A stretch of 64,000 bases of DNA from Brumimicrobium sp035497735 (GTDB lineage: Bacteria; Bacteroidota; Bacteroidia; Flavobacteriales_D; Crocinitomicaceae): positions 124,001 through 188,000 of the forward strand of contig DATJCX010000047.1 of NCBI GenBank assembly GCA_035497735.1, written 5' to 3'. Positions within the stretch are counted from its first letter, which is position 1. Each line of letters opens with the position of its first letter. Below, piece after piece: positions 17,291-26,490 of the stretch. Below the pieces are notes generated by a model that was given only the letters and a program-made list of their open reading frames with translations, was not told the origin of the DNA and did no database searches. A program made the position numbers and the translations under genes.

Positions 17291-20053
17291 TTATTTCAGT
17301 TTCTCTCTCAATACATATTGAAGAATTCCACCATTCTTATAATACTCAATTTCTATAGGTGCATCAAAACGTGCTTCAACTTTGAAGTCTATAACTTTTC
17401 CTGACGGATGTACAGCTTTCACATCAAGTATCTTGTGAATTTTCAAATCTTCAGCAAGTCCTGTTATATCAAATGTTTCTGTACCGTCAAGTTCTAATGA
17501 TGTTGGTGTCTGTCCATCGATAAACTGTAAAGGTGCAACTCCCATTTGGACTAAATTACTTCTATGAATACGCTCGTAACTCTGTGCAATTACAGCTTTT
17601 ACACCTAATAATGAAGTACCCTTAGCAGCCCAGTCTCGTGATGAACCTGAACCGTATTCTTTTCCTACGATAACAATTAAGTCCGTTTGGTCTTTCTTGT
17701 ACTTCATTGCAACTTCGTAAACCGTATCCACTTCACCTGTAGGGAAATATTTACTGTATCCTCCCTCCTTGTCTGTAATTAAGTTTTTAATTCGAACATT
17801 AGCGAAAGTTCCTCTCATCATCACCTCGTGATTCCCTCTACGAGATCCGTAGGAATTAAAGAGTTCTCTTTCAGTACCACTCTCAATCAAATACTTTCCA
17901 GCAGCAGAAGTTTCGCTGAATGAACCAGCAGGGGAAATATGATCTGTGGTTACGGAATCTCCTAAATGTAGTAAAACTCGTGCGTTCTTAATATCCTTAA
18001 CTTCATCTGGAGTTGTTGTGATATTTTCAAAGAAAGGAGCTTCTTTTATATAAGTTGAATCCGTTTTCCAAGTGTAATTATCATCTAAATTCACCTCTAA
18101 GTCTTGCCAATCTTGTGAACCATCAAATATTACATCGTAAACTTCTTCAAAGTCATCTTGAGTCATACACTCATTAATTGTTTGTCTAATCTCATCTCTT
18201 GAAGGCCATATATCTTTTAAATATACTGGTTCCCCATTTGGATCATAGTCAAGTGGTTCGGTCATTAAGTTGATATCAACGTGACCTACTAATGCGTAAG
18301 CAACAACTAACATAGGTGACATTAAGAAGTTCATTTTCACTTGTGGGTGAACTCTCGCTTCAAAGTTTCTATTTCCTGAAAGTACTGAGGAAACGATTAA
18401 CTCTCCTTTATCAACTGCTTCTGCAATTGCTGGAGGAAGTGGCCCTGAATTACCAATACATGAAGTACATCCATATCCAACAGTGTGGAAACGCAATGCT
18501 TCTAAATCAACATCCAAGCCAGCACGTTCTAAATACTTAGTAACTACCTTAGAACCAGGAGCTAATGAAGTTTTAACCCAAGATTTTGTTCTTAAACCTC
18601 TTTCAATCGCCTTCCTTGCTAAAAGCCCCGCTCCCACCATTACATCAGGATTAGAAGTGTTTGTACAACTTGTAATAGCTGCAATAACGATACTTCCATC
18701 ACTGATTACAAATTCTTTATTCTCTTGTTTAATTCGAACTGTACGCTGTCCGCCATCTTCAATAACCTCCATATTGTCGTGACCATTGCTTGGTACTTTT
18801 CCTCTGGTAAATTCTGTTCCAGAACCACCTTCGGTAACCATAGCAAACTCTTTACGTCTATCTTTTACTGTATAGTCACGCTTAAATTCATCTTTTAAAA
18901 GTTCTTTAAATTTAAAATCTAAGTCCTTCACTAGAATTTTATCTTGTGGACGTTTAGGTCCAGAAACTGTTGGTTCTAATGTTGAAAGATCAAGTTCTAC
19001 AACATTTGAATATTTAATTTCTTCTTTTCCTGTTCTCCAAAGTAGATTTTCCTTACAGTATGCATCAACGATTTCAATCTGTTCTTCCGAACGATTGGTT
19101 TTTCTCATATACTCAAGTGTTCTTTCGTCGATTGGAAAATAGGTAACTGTACAACCAAACTCAGGTGACATGTTTGAAATTGTCGCACGGTCTGTTACAC
19201 TTAATCTATCCAATCCTTCACCAAATACCTCTACAAACTTACCGACAACACCAACATCACGCAATAAACGCGTAATTGTTAACACTAAGTCGGTAGCTGT
19301 ACATTGTTCTGGAATACTTCCTGTTAATTTCAGTCCAACTACTTCAGGCATACCAAAGTATATTGCTTGACCTAGCATTGCAGCTTCAGCTTCAATACCT
19401 CCAACACCCCAGCCTACTACTCCGATTCCATTCACCATAGGTGTATGTGAATCTAATCCTACCAATGTATCTGGAAACAACCAACCATCTCTTGCTGTCA
19501 CACCTTTTGCAAGGTATTCAAGGTTAACTTGGTGACAAATGCCCATTCCTGGAGGAACAACCGTAAAGTTTTTCATTCCTTTTTGGGCCCATTTCAGTAA
19601 TTCATAACGCTCTTTGTTACGTTCATATTCCATTTGAACGTTTTTGTCATACGCGTAATTCGTTCCGTAAAAATCTACCTGAACAGAGTGGTCAATCACC
19701 AAGTCAACTGGAATTGCAGGATTAATATCCCTCCCATCCTTTCCATGGCGCATGTATTCTGAACGCAAAGAAGCTATATCTACTACCGCTGGAACCCCCG
19801 TAAAATCCTGCATTAAAACACGTGCAGGATTAAACGGAATATCCGTATCCTCCGTTTTTGGATTCCAATTTAGTAATGTCTCTATGTGACTATCTGTTAC
19901 ACTAAAGTTATCATAATTCCTTAAAGCATTCTCCAATAATATTCGAATACTAAATGGTAAGTGTTCAACTTTGTAATTTTTTAATGAAGAATATTTGTAG
20001 GTTTTACCGCCTACAACAATTTCTTTCAATGATTTTGCATTTTTATAACTCAT
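17291..20053 (-). CDS. acnA: Aconitate hydratase (AcnA/IRP-type)
   Basis: Interconverts citrate and isocitrate in the TCA cycle using a [4Fe-4S] cluster. The 920-residue length and AcnA/IRP1 arrangement are standard. The cluster ligands are seen as SCTNTSNPD (near residue 463) and GYGCTSCIGNSG (near 528). DSHTPMVNG and GVVGWGVGGIEAE in the N-domain and the swivel-domain motif EYGSGSSRDWAAKG near the C-terminus are conserved. A TATATTTG promoter element lies 38 bases upstream and a terminator follows, so the gene looks monocistronic. Nothing is missing from the active site as far as can be read. Confidence 0.96.
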   Translation of the reverse strand: MSYKNAKSLKEIVVGGKTYKYSSLKNYKVEHLPFSIRILLENALRNYDNFSVTDSHIETLLNWNPKTEDTDIPFNPARVLMQDFTGVPAVVDIASLRSEYMRHGKDGRDINPAIPVDLVIDHSVQVDFYGTNYAYDKNVQMEYERNKERYELLKWAQKGMKNFTVVPPGMGICHQVNLEYLAKGVTARDGWLFPDTLVGLDSHTPMVNGIGVVGWGVGGIEAEAAMLGQAIYFGMPEVVGLKLTGSIPEQCTATDLVLTITRLLRDVGVVGKFVEVFGEGLDRLSVTDRATISNMSPEFGCTVTYFPIDERTLEYMRKTNRSEEQIEIVDAYCKENLLWRTGKEEIKYSNVVELDLSTLEPTVSGPKRPQDKILVKDLDFKFKELLKDEFKRDYTVKDRRKEFAMVTEGGSGTEFTRGKVPSNGHDNMEVIEDGGQRTVRIKQENKEFVISDGSIVIAAITSCTNTSNPDVMVGAGLLARKAIERGLRTKSWVKTSLAPGSKVVTKYLERAGLDVDLEALRFHTVGYGCTSCIGNSGPLPPAIAEAVDKGELIVSSVLSGNRNFEARVHPQVKMNFLMSPMLVVAYALVGHVDINLMTEPLDYDPNGEPVYLKDIWPSRDEIRQTINECMTQDDFEEVYDVIFDGSQDWQDLEVNLDDNYTWKTDSTYIKEAPFFENITTTPDEVKDIKNARVLLHLGDSVTTDHISPAGSFSETSAAGKYLIESGTERELFNSYGSRRGNHEVMMRGTFANVRIKNLITDKEGGYSKYFPTGEVDTVYEVAMKYKKDQTDLIVIVGKEYGSGSSRDWAAKGTSLLGVKAVIAQSYERIHRSNLVQMGVAPLQFIDGQTPTSLELDGTETFDITGLAEDLKIHKILDVKAVHPSGKVIDFKVEARFDAPIEIEYYKNGGILQYVLREKLK

Positions 20054-20090
20054 ATCTTTTTTATTTTTTCATATGTAAATACTCCTTCAA

Positions 20091-20098
20091 CAAATATA
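20091..20098 (-). promoter_or_regulatory. Predicted -7 element for aconitase (TATATTTG)
   Basis: Exact TAnnTTTG on the minus strand, 38 bases before the aconitase ATG. No clear -33 TTTG was found. Confidence 0.5.
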
Positions 20099-20184
20099 AG
20101 GATTGTTTTGTCCTTGATTTAATTTGAATTCATTTTTTTTTTTTAAACTTAAACTTCAGTTAACAAATTGTAAAAACTAATTAC

Positions 20185-20658
20185 TTAGTATTTTATGGAT
20201 TTAAATATAAAATTCATTAACCAAGCAGGTCCAATTAATAAGAATTGTAAATCTTTCAGAAAGGAAGGTTTTTTCCCTTCTATCGAGTGTCCTACAAACT
20301 GACCTATCCATGCTAAAATAAATACACTAATTGAAAAAATCAATAAGCCAATGCTGCCTATATTTATGAACAAATACTCATTCCCAAAAGAAACAAATAA
20401 AGCCCAAAATATAAATGCAAAGAACAAAGGAATAGAAAGACTAATATAGTAAAGTAAAACGAGCAGTAATACGATATTCATCCAGTTGAAATAACTAGAC
20501 GTATTACTCATGAAATCAGGTACTGGCATCGTTCTTATTAGTCCGAAAATCGAAAAGAATATAAGTGGGACACATAACCAATGTATCAGTTTATTGGTTC
20601 GATTTTCATGACTCTCACTGTATTCTCTGAGTAATTTTACGATCTTCTTCTCTCCCAT
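20185..20658 (-). CDS. Mpo1-like (DUF962/YGL010w) membrane protein
   Basis: Small polytopic membrane protein of 157 aa. It carries the family's His-bearing motifs: ESHENRTNKLIHWLCVPL near residue 15, and GQFVGHSIEGKKP near 118, followed by LLIGPAWLMNF. Four hydrophobic segments are visible. In yeast, Mpo1 is an Fe(II)-dependent dioxygenase that shortens 2-hydroxy fatty acids by alpha-oxidation; in bacteria the role is not established, so only the family can be stated. It follows a small membrane-protein gene by 17 bases on the same strand, which suggests one transcript. Confidence 0.8.
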   Translation of the reverse strand: MGEKKIVKLLREYSESHENRTNKLIHWLCVPLIFFSIFGLIRTMPVPDFMSNTSSYFNWMNIVLLLVLLYYISLSIPLFFAFIFWALFVSFGNEYLFINIGSIGLLIFSISVFILAWIGQFVGHSIEGKKPSFLKDLQFLLIGPAWLMNFIFKSIKY

Positions 20659-20675
20659 CTATTTAATCATTGTAA

Positions 20676-21059
20676 TTATTGTTGTTTTAATATATACACA
20701 CTGATAATCGCCATTAAAGCTGTAAAGGCAGTTCTAACGGTGATGGCCTTTATCGTTTTTAATTCATAAGGTTTTCCACTTTCTATGTAGAATAATAAAG
20801 CGACAAAAGCAACTACCATAATAAGTGTTGCAAGCCCTAAAAAGCGAGCACTGTTTTTTGTATTTCCTTTTAAATTGCTAGAAACAGCAGCTAAATAAAG
20901 AAAAGCGCAAACAAAATTTGCGATTACTACAAACTGAACATAGTCTCCCTGTGACTCTCTAATGTTAAAGAAGTCAAAGAGGATTGCTGCACTCATAAAT
21001 AAAGTGGCAAATCCTACTATAATCAATAATGTTGTTTGTATTAACTTTAATGTTTTCAT
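20676..21059 (-). CDS. Small membrane protein, four predicted TM helices
   Basis: I do not recognise the family. The 127-residue protein has four hydrophobic stretches (about 8-30, 42-60, 72-92 and 105-124) joined by short polar loops, with no conserved catalytic motif visible. It is the first gene of a probable two-gene unit with the Mpo1-like gene. It starts divergently from the flavin monooxygenase gene at 21217. Confidence 0.65.
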   Translation of the reverse strand: MKTLKLIQTTLLIIVGFATLFMSAAILFDFFNIRESQGDYVQFVVIANFVCAFLYLAAVSSNLKGNTKNSARFLGLATLIMVVAFVALLFYIESGKPYELKTIKAITVRTAFTALMAIISVYILKQQ

Positions 21060-21216
21060 TTTTGAGTGTAATTTATTACAATATACTGAAATTATTTGAT
21101 TTCTAAAATAAAAAACATCTTTGTGATGAAGTAGCGATTTATGAATGTATTAACTTTATAGTGCATTGAACTAAACATATTCTGTTAAATACTGTTCTAA
21201 CAAAAAAGAGTAAATT

Positions 21217-22200
21217 ATGATTCCCTATTCATTTTTAGATTTAGCCGTAGTTAGTGAAGGAGATACTATCGCGCAAACACTTGACAAATCAGTGAAAACA
21301 GCACAAGCAGCTGACAAGAATGGATTTGAAAGATATTGGTTTGCAGAACATCACAATATAAAAAGTGTAACCAGTTCCGCTACTTCAGTTTTGATTGGCC
21401 ATATCGCCGGTAAAACAGAGCGTATTCGCGTAGGATCAGGTGGAGTAATGCTACCCAACCATTCCCCTTTGGTAATTGCAGAACATTTTGGAACGCTTGC
21501 TACGCTGTATCCTAATCGTATTGACCTTGGACTTGGAAGAGCGCCAGGAACAGATCAGATTACTGCTAGAGCATTGAATCCTAATTTTATCGAAAACGTA
21601 CAAAAATTCCCTTCTAACGTTAGACAATTACAGAAATATATGTCAGAAAGCAACGCCAATGCTATTGTACGTGCTTTTCCTGGAGAAGGAACAGATGTTC
21701 CAGTTTGGATTTTGGGTTCAAGTACAGATTCAGCTTATCTTTCTTCAGAACTAGGACTTCCTTATGCTTTTGCAAGTCACTTCGCTCCTACACAAATGAA
21801 AGCAGCATTTGACATTTATGAAAACAACATGTTGGCAAAAGGGAAAAAACCTTATAAAATGGCAGCAGTAAATGTGGTAATTGCCGATTCGAATGAAGAA
21901 GCGCATAGTATATCAACGACAATTTATCGCATGTTTCTTGGATTGATACGCAATCAGCGTGGATATTTACAAGCTCCTATTCCGTCTATGGATGGACATT
22001 GGAGCCGAGAGGAAGAAGCGCATATCAAAAAGGTATTAAAGTATTCATTTGTAGGAACAAAGGAAAAAGTAAAGCAAGAATTAGCTCAGTTTATTCAAGA
22101 ATTTGAACTAGATGAATTGATGATTACCGTTCCTGTTTATCATTTAAAAGATAAGCTTTTTACTATTGAGAAATTGGCTGAAATAATGAAAGAATTATAA
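21217..22200 (+). CDS. LLM-class flavin-dependent oxidoreductase (luciferase-like)
   Basis: TIM-barrel flavoenzyme of the bacterial-luciferase superfamily, 327 aa. The start resembles the YhbW-type subgroup (SFLDLAVVSEGDT). RYWFAEHHN (near 41), the motif RIRVGSGGVMLPNHSPLVIAE (71-91) and the PNRIDLGLGRAPGTD stretch (near 100) are typical, as is VWILGSSTDSA near 164. Substrate is unknown; family members oxidise diverse small molecules with FMNH2 and oxygen. It is monocistronic by spacing, and a structured gene-free region follows. Confidence 0.88.
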   Translation: MIPYSFLDLAVVSEGDTIAQTLDKSVKTAQAADKNGFERYWFAEHHNIKSVTSSATSVLIGHIAGKTERIRVGSGGVMLPNHSPLVIAEHFGTLATLYPNRIDLGLGRAPGTDQITARALNPNFIENVQKFPSNVRQLQKYMSESNANAIVRAFPGEGTDVPVWILGSSTDSAYLSSELGLPYAFASHFAPTQMKAAFDIYENNMLAKGKKPYKMAAVNVVIADSNEEAHSISTTIYRMFLGLIRNQRGYLQAPIPSMDGHWSREEEAHIKKVLKYSFVGTKEKVKQELAQFIQEFELDELMITVPVYHLKDKLFTIEKLAEIMKEL

Positions 22201-22549
22201 AGTGAAAAATCCTTAAACTCTTTAGGAGTTTGATTTCATAACCTGAGTTCGATTATAAAATTGAGTTTCATATTTCAATAAATAAATAAAATAGGAAGAT
22301 TTTTTAGGAAAAAAATAGCGGTCTATTTTGATTGAAAAACCTGAAGTAGATGGCTATTTATTGGAAAACTGATAAATAAGAGAATATTTTTTCATATAAC
22401 TCTAATAACTAGTGAAATGAATCCAAGAGAAGAATCGAACTCAGGTTCATAGAGTCGGCTTATTCATTGGGCAGTGATTAAGAACGATCTCCTCTTCTCA
22501 ATCGAAATTGTAAAACATATGGAAAAACGTAAAAGTATATTTGGCACTT
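22201..22549 (+). other. Structured gene-free region downstream of the flavin monooxygenase
   Basis: No protein gene is supported. Several pairing elements are visible. A perfect 14-base inverted repeat joins 22240-22253 (AACCTGAGTTCGAT) with 22434-22447. A compound hairpin spans 22313-22359 (AAATAGC/GCTATTT outside TCTATTT/AAGTAGA). A nested cloverleaf-like set lies at 22427-22499, with outer stem GAGAAGA/TCTTCTC, inner GAAC/GTTC, and CTTATTCA pairing with TGATTAAG through one T-T mismatch. The 22434-22447 arm can pair either upstream or locally. It is not a recognisable tRNA, RNase P RNA or SRP RNA. Function unknown. Confidence 0.35.
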
Positions 22550-22640
22550 TAAGTTTTTAAGCATAAATTAGCTATGATTTAGGTGGTTAAATTAGGTTGA
22601 TACGAGAGGTGATGCGCTAGCTTTCCTCTCGTATTTTTTT
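22536..22640 (+). ncRNA. Candidate small RNA with its own promoter element and terminator
   Basis: TATATTTG (22536-22543) matches the Bacteroidota -7 element. A perfect 10-bp hairpin ATACGAGAGG/CCTCTCGTAT followed by seven T lies at 22600-22640, about 400 bases past the nearest upstream stop codon and before the separate pyrG promoter. Together they would define a transcript of roughly 90 nt starting near 22550. No protein frame of useful length lies in it; a 13-codon frame (22519-22560) begins before the predicted start site. No -33 element was seen. The alternative is a readthrough terminator of the upstream gene. Confidence 0.35.
22600..22640 (+). terminator. Strong orphan Rho-independent terminator upstream of pyrG
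   Basis: A 10-bp perfect stem ATACGAGAGG/CCTCTCGTAT with a 15-base loop and a T7 tract. No protein gene ends nearby. Confidence 0.85.
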
Positions 22641-22791
22641 AATGTATTTGAATTATTTTGTGGCACTGTTTTTTGTTAATAAAAAAATGAAATCCAATTG
22701 TTAATTTTTTTATTCATCCCAACCATCCTCTAGACTTACTTTCATGAAAAAAAAATCCTTAAAATATTGGCTATGCCTTACAATATTGTTG

Positions 22792-22799
22792 TAACTTTG
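22792..22799 (+). promoter_or_regulatory. Predicted promoter of pyrG (TTGG and TAACTTTG)
   Basis: TAACTTTG matches TAnnTTTG exactly, with TTGG 22 bases upstream as a possible -33 element (22767-22770). The implied start site near 22806 fits the ATG at 22831 and argues against the in-frame TTG at 22807. Confidence 0.65.
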
Positions 22800-22830
22800 T
22801 GCCCCGTTGTTACAAATTCAAAAAAAACCA

Positions 22831-24453
22831 ATGTCAAATTCAACAAAATATATTTTTGTAACTGGAGGGGTTGCATCATCATTAGGGAAAGGAATCATTT
22901 CCGCTTCATTAGCTAAACTCTTGCAAGCGAGAGGTTACAGCACAACTATTCAGAAGTTAGATCCGTATATTAATATCGATTCAGGAACACTTAATCCATA
23001 TGAACACGGAGAATCATACATTACAGATGATGGAACAGAAACCGATTTGGACTTAGGTCACTATGAACGTTTCTTAAATGTTACTACAACGAAAGAAAAT
23101 AACGTTACAAGTGGTCGTATCTACCAAGCGGTAATCAATAAAGAAAGAAATGGTTTGTTTGATGGGAAAACTGTTCAAGTTATTCCTCATATCACAGATG
23201 AAATCAAAGCCAAAATTCAAAGTCTAGGTAAAAGTGGTGAATTTGAAATCGTAATCACTGAAATAGGTGGTACTGTTGGTGATATTGAATCGCTTCCTTT
23301 TGTTGAAGCTTTACGTCAAATGAAATGGGAATTCCCAGAAGACTGTATCGTTATTCACTTAACGCTTGTCCCCTATTTAAGAGCAGCGGGGGAATTAAAA
23401 ACCAAGCCAACACAAAATGCGGTTAAACAATTGTTAGAATTAGGGGTTCAACCTGATATCTTATGTTGTAGAACTGAACATAAATTAGATTTAGATATTC
23501 GTCAGAAAATGGCGCGTTTCTGTAACGTAGCAACCGAAGCTGTAATCGAAGCAATGGATGCAGACTCTATTTACGACGTTCCATTAATGATGCAGGAAGA
23601 GGAATTAGATGAAGTTGTATTAAAACAATTAAATCTATCGAGAAAGTCTAAGCCAGACTTAACTTCTTGGATACAATTCTTAGACAATCTTAAAAATCCA
23701 ACTTCTTCAATTACTGTAGGTTTAGTTGGTAAATATGTAGAATTAAAAGATGCTTACAAATCCATAAGCGAAGCTTTCATTCATGGAGGAACTGCTAATT
23801 TATGTAAGGTAAACATCGAGTGGATTCATGCAGAAGACATAAACAAAGGAAACGTAAGTGAATTACTAGCAGGATTAGACGGCATTCTTGTTGCTCCTGG
23901 TTTTGGAGAACGTGGAGTTGCTGGGAAAATCATTGCCGCACAGTATTCAAGGGAGAAAAAAGTACCTTTCTTCGGAATAGGCTTTGGTTTTCAATGCGCT
24001 GTTATCGAATTTGCTAGAAACGTTATCGGTTGGGATGATGCAAACACTTCTGAAATTTCAAAAGAAACAAAACACCCTGTTATCACAGAAATGGATGAGC
24101 AAAAGGCAATTTTCGTTGGTGCAGACGATAGAGGAATGCGTCTAGGACAATTTAAATGTGAAGTAAAGTCAAACTCAAACTTGTATGATGCATACAACAC
24201 GGAGGTAATTCATGAACGTCACCGTCACAAATATGAGTTTAACAGTGCGTATTTAGATGACTTTGTGAAAAATGGTTTAAAAGTAACAGGAACGAATCCA
24301 GAAACTTCGCTTGTTGAAGCTATTGAATTAGAAGATCATCCTTGGTATATGGGGGTTCAATTCCATCCAGAATACAGAAGTACTGTTGCAAGCCCACATC
24401 CATTGTTTGTTAGCTTTGTTAAAGCTATGATGAACAATCAAAAAAAGAAATAA
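22831..24453 (+). CDS. pyrG: CTP synthase with altered glutaminase active site
   Basis: Makes CTP from UTP, ATP and glutamine or ammonia. The 540-aa protein has the synthetase domain (VTGGVASSLGKG at 10-21, EIGGTVGDIES, the KLDPYINIDSGT stretch) and a C-terminal class I glutamine amidotransferase domain from about residue 295. In the latter, the usual nucleophile motif GICLGMQ reads GIGFGFQ, so residue 384 is Gly (codon ggc, 23980-23982) instead of the catalytic Cys. The His512 and Glu514 of the triad remain (QFHPEY). Ammonia-dependent synthesis should survive, but glutamine hydrolysis should not, unless another residue substitutes. The ATG at 22831 was chosen because of the promoter position. 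yidC follows 24 bases later. Confidence 0.95.
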   Translation: MSNSTKYIFVTGGVASSLGKGIISASLAKLLQARGYSTTIQKLDPYINIDSGTLNPYEHGESYITDDGTETDLDLGHYERFLNVTTTKENNVTSGRIYQAVINKERNGLFDGKTVQVIPHITDEIKAKIQSLGKSGEFEIVITEIGGTVGDIESLPFVEALRQMKWEFPEDCIVIHLTLVPYLRAAGELKTKPTQNAVKQLLELGVQPDILCCRTEHKLDLDIRQKMARFCNVATEAVIEAMDADSIYDVPLMMQEEELDEVVLKQLNLSRKSKPDLTSWIQFLDNLKNPTSSITVGLVGKYVELKDAYKSISEAFIHGGTANLCKVNIEWIHAEDINKGNVSELLAGLDGILVAPGFGERGVAGKIIAAQYSREKKVPFFGIGFGFQCAVIEFARNVIGWDDANTSEISKETKHPVITEMDEQKAIFVGADDRGMRLGQFKCEVKSNSNLYDAYNTEVIHERHRHKYEFNSAYLDDFVKNGLKVTGTNPETSLVEAIELEDHPWYMGVQFHPEYRSTVASPHPLFVSFVKAMMNNQKKK

Positions 24454-24477
24454 ATTAAATAGTAATTAATATATATA

Positions 24478-26430
24478 ATGGATAAAAATACAATTATTGG
24501 TTTAGGTTTAATTGGTGCTATTCTAGTAGTTTTCACCTTCTATAACAAACCTTCTGAGGAGGAAATGAGGGCTAAAAGAGCAGAGCAAGAACAAATTGTT
24601 CAGAACTTAAAAGATGCCGGAGAAAAAAGTAAAGACTTAAGTATTACTGAGACTGTTGAAGAAGATGTAATTACTGATTCTCTTACTTTATTGAATGCAG
24701 AGAATGATGAAGTTTTAGATAGTTTAGGAAATGTTGTTGCTACTGAAGTTAAAACTCCAGTTAAGAAAAGCACAGCTAATGTAGCACAAGAGGAAACATA
24801 TCAATTAGAAAACTCTCAGTTGGATATTGTTCTTACCAATAAAGGTGGTGGTATTAAGTCTGTTCGCTTGAAAAATCATCAGACATACGATGACTTCATG
24901 AAAAACAAGGAAAGTGAAGAAATCACTCCGCTCCTACTTTTCGAAGAAGACAAAGCTTCAAACAATGTGAACTTTAAGATAGGTAACACGATTTATAATT
25001 CAGATGAGTTAGATTTTAAAGTTACTAAACAAACTGATAGTTACATTTCATTTGTTGCCAAGGTTGAAGGAAATAAGTCTATCGAACAAGTTTATACAAT
25101 TGCTCCAGATGAATATCATGTCAATTACGAGATTAAATTAAATGGATTTGGTCAAGACGTAAAAGCTGAGACAGTTTACTTAGACTTTAATGTTGACTTA
25201 CTAAAGTCGGAACGTTTACTTTCAGAACAAAGAAATACTTCTACAGTTTTCTACCATGAGAAAGGCGGTTCATACAAGTACTTAAGTGAAACAAAGGATG
25301 ACGAATATATTTCGAAGGTTGACATGGACTGGGTAGCATTTAAACAAAGTTACTTCTCTTCTATTTTAATGCCTGAGAATGGATTTAAAAAAGAAGGAAC
25401 AATTTTAGGTGTTTCAGGTTACAAAGAATCGGATAGTAAAGACTCAACACACGTTAAAAGGTATAGCGCAAGTTTAAACCTTGGAATGGCTAATACAGAA
25501 AATGGTGTTGTAGAAATGAAATGGTTTTTTGGACCAAACGACTATGATTTATTAGCAGCTTATAATAACAAAACGGAGAACTTATTGAACTACGGTTGGG
25601 GATTATTTAGATGGATTAATATCTATGCAATTCAACCATTATTCGTTTGGTTAGCAGCTTTCGGAATGAACTTAGGTATCGCTATTCTTATTCTTACGGT
25701 AGTTATCAAACTAGTATTGACACCGATCCAATGGAAAATGTTCGCTTCTTCAATGAAGATGAGAATTTTAAAGCCAGAGATTGATGAAATCAATGCTAAA
25801 TACCCAAATAAAGACCAAGCTACTGAAAAGCAAATGGAAATCATGACTTTGTACAGAGAGTCAGGTGCTAGTCCACTAGCAGGATGTGTTCCTATGTTGA
25901 TTCAGATGCCGATTTTATTCGCTGTGTTTAGATTCTTCCCTAGTACTTTTGCATTGCGTCAGAAGTCTTTTTTATGGGCTGAGGATTTATCAAGTTATGA
26001 CTCTATTTACGATTTCGGATTTAACATTCCGATGTATGGAGACCACATCAGTTTATTCACGTTATTAATGGCTGGAACAACTTTGTTCTACACTATTTTA
26101 AACAGTGGAAATCAAATGGAGCAAGCATCACAGCCAGGAATGCCGAACATGAAAATCATCATGTACTTCTTCCCTATTATGATGATCTTCTTCTTTAACA
26201 ATTTCTCTTCTGGATTGAGTTATTATTACTTCATCTCAACATTGATGTCAATTTTAACAATGTTGTTAATTAAGCACTTCTTTGTTGACGAAGACAAGTT
26301 AAAACTGAAGATGGCAGAAAGAAAAGAAGCGAATAAAGCAAATGGTGCAAAGAAAGGTAAATCTAAATTCCAAGAGCGTTTAGAAGAAATGCAAAGAATC
26401 CAACAGGAAAAAGCAAAAAACAAGAAATAA
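24478..26430 (+). CDS. yidC: Membrane protein insertase YidC
   Basis: Inserts and folds inner-membrane proteins, alone or with SecYEG. It has the Gram-negative layout. A single N-terminal membrane anchor (about 5-22) precedes a charged linker, and a large periplasmic beta domain runs from about 100 to 360. The conserved C-terminal 60-kDa IMP core with five membrane segments starts at about 375 (LAAFGMNLGIAILILTV, SGASPLAGCVPMLIQMPILFA, then MMIFFFNNFSSGLSYYYF). The Lys-rich tail after residue 610 is typical. It is 24 bases behind pyrG on the same strand and probably shares its transcript, with a terminator hairpin after it. Confidence 0.95.
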   Translation: MDKNTIIGLGLIGAILVVFTFYNKPSEEEMRAKRAEQEQIVQNLKDAGEKSKDLSITETVEEDVITDSLTLLNAENDEVLDSLGNVVATEVKTPVKKSTANVAQEETYQLENSQLDIVLTNKGGGIKSVRLKNHQTYDDFMKNKESEEITPLLLFEEDKASNNVNFKIGNTIYNSDELDFKVTKQTDSYISFVAKVEGNKSIEQVYTIAPDEYHVNYEIKLNGFGQDVKAETVYLDFNVDLLKSERLLSEQRNTSTVFYHEKGGSYKYLSETKDDEYISKVDMDWVAFKQSYFSSILMPENGFKKEGTILGVSGYKESDSKDSTHVKRYSASLNLGMANTENGVVEMKWFFGPNDYDLLAAYNNKTENLLNYGWGLFRWINIYAIQPLFVWLAAFGMNLGIAILILTVVIKLVLTPIQWKMFASSMKMRILKPEIDEINAKYPNKDQATEKQMEIMTLYRESGASPLAGCVPMLIQMPILFAVFRFFPSTFALRQKSFLWAEDLSSYDSIYDFGFNIPMYGDHISLFTLLMAGTTLFYTILNSGNQMEQASQPGMPNMKIIMYFFPIMMIFFFNNFSSGLSYYYFISTLMSILTMLLIKHFFVDEDKLKLKMAERKEANKANGAKKGKSKFQERLEEMQRIQQEKAKNKK

Positions 26431-26454
26431 AAAGGTTTCTTAGAAAAAATATAT

Positions 26455-26490
26455 AAGATGGGATCTTCGAAAGAGAATCCCATCTTTCAT
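26455..26490 (+). terminator. Hairpin terminator after yidC
   Basis: A perfect 10-bp stem AAGATGGGAT/ATCCCATCTT with a 12-base loop. The following T tract is short and interrupted (TCATTT), so termination strength is uncertain. Confidence 0.6.

Noticed and set aside
22427..22499. A tRNA gene
   Set aside because: Size and outer stem fit, but no T-arm consensus, D-arm or sensible anticodon arm is found on either strand.
22807..22830. In-frame TTG as the start of pyrG, giving eight more residues
   Set aside because: The predicted promoter element TAACTTTG (22792-22799) places transcription start near 22806, leaving no leader for a TTG at 22807. The ATG at 22831 fits the usual PyrG N-terminus.
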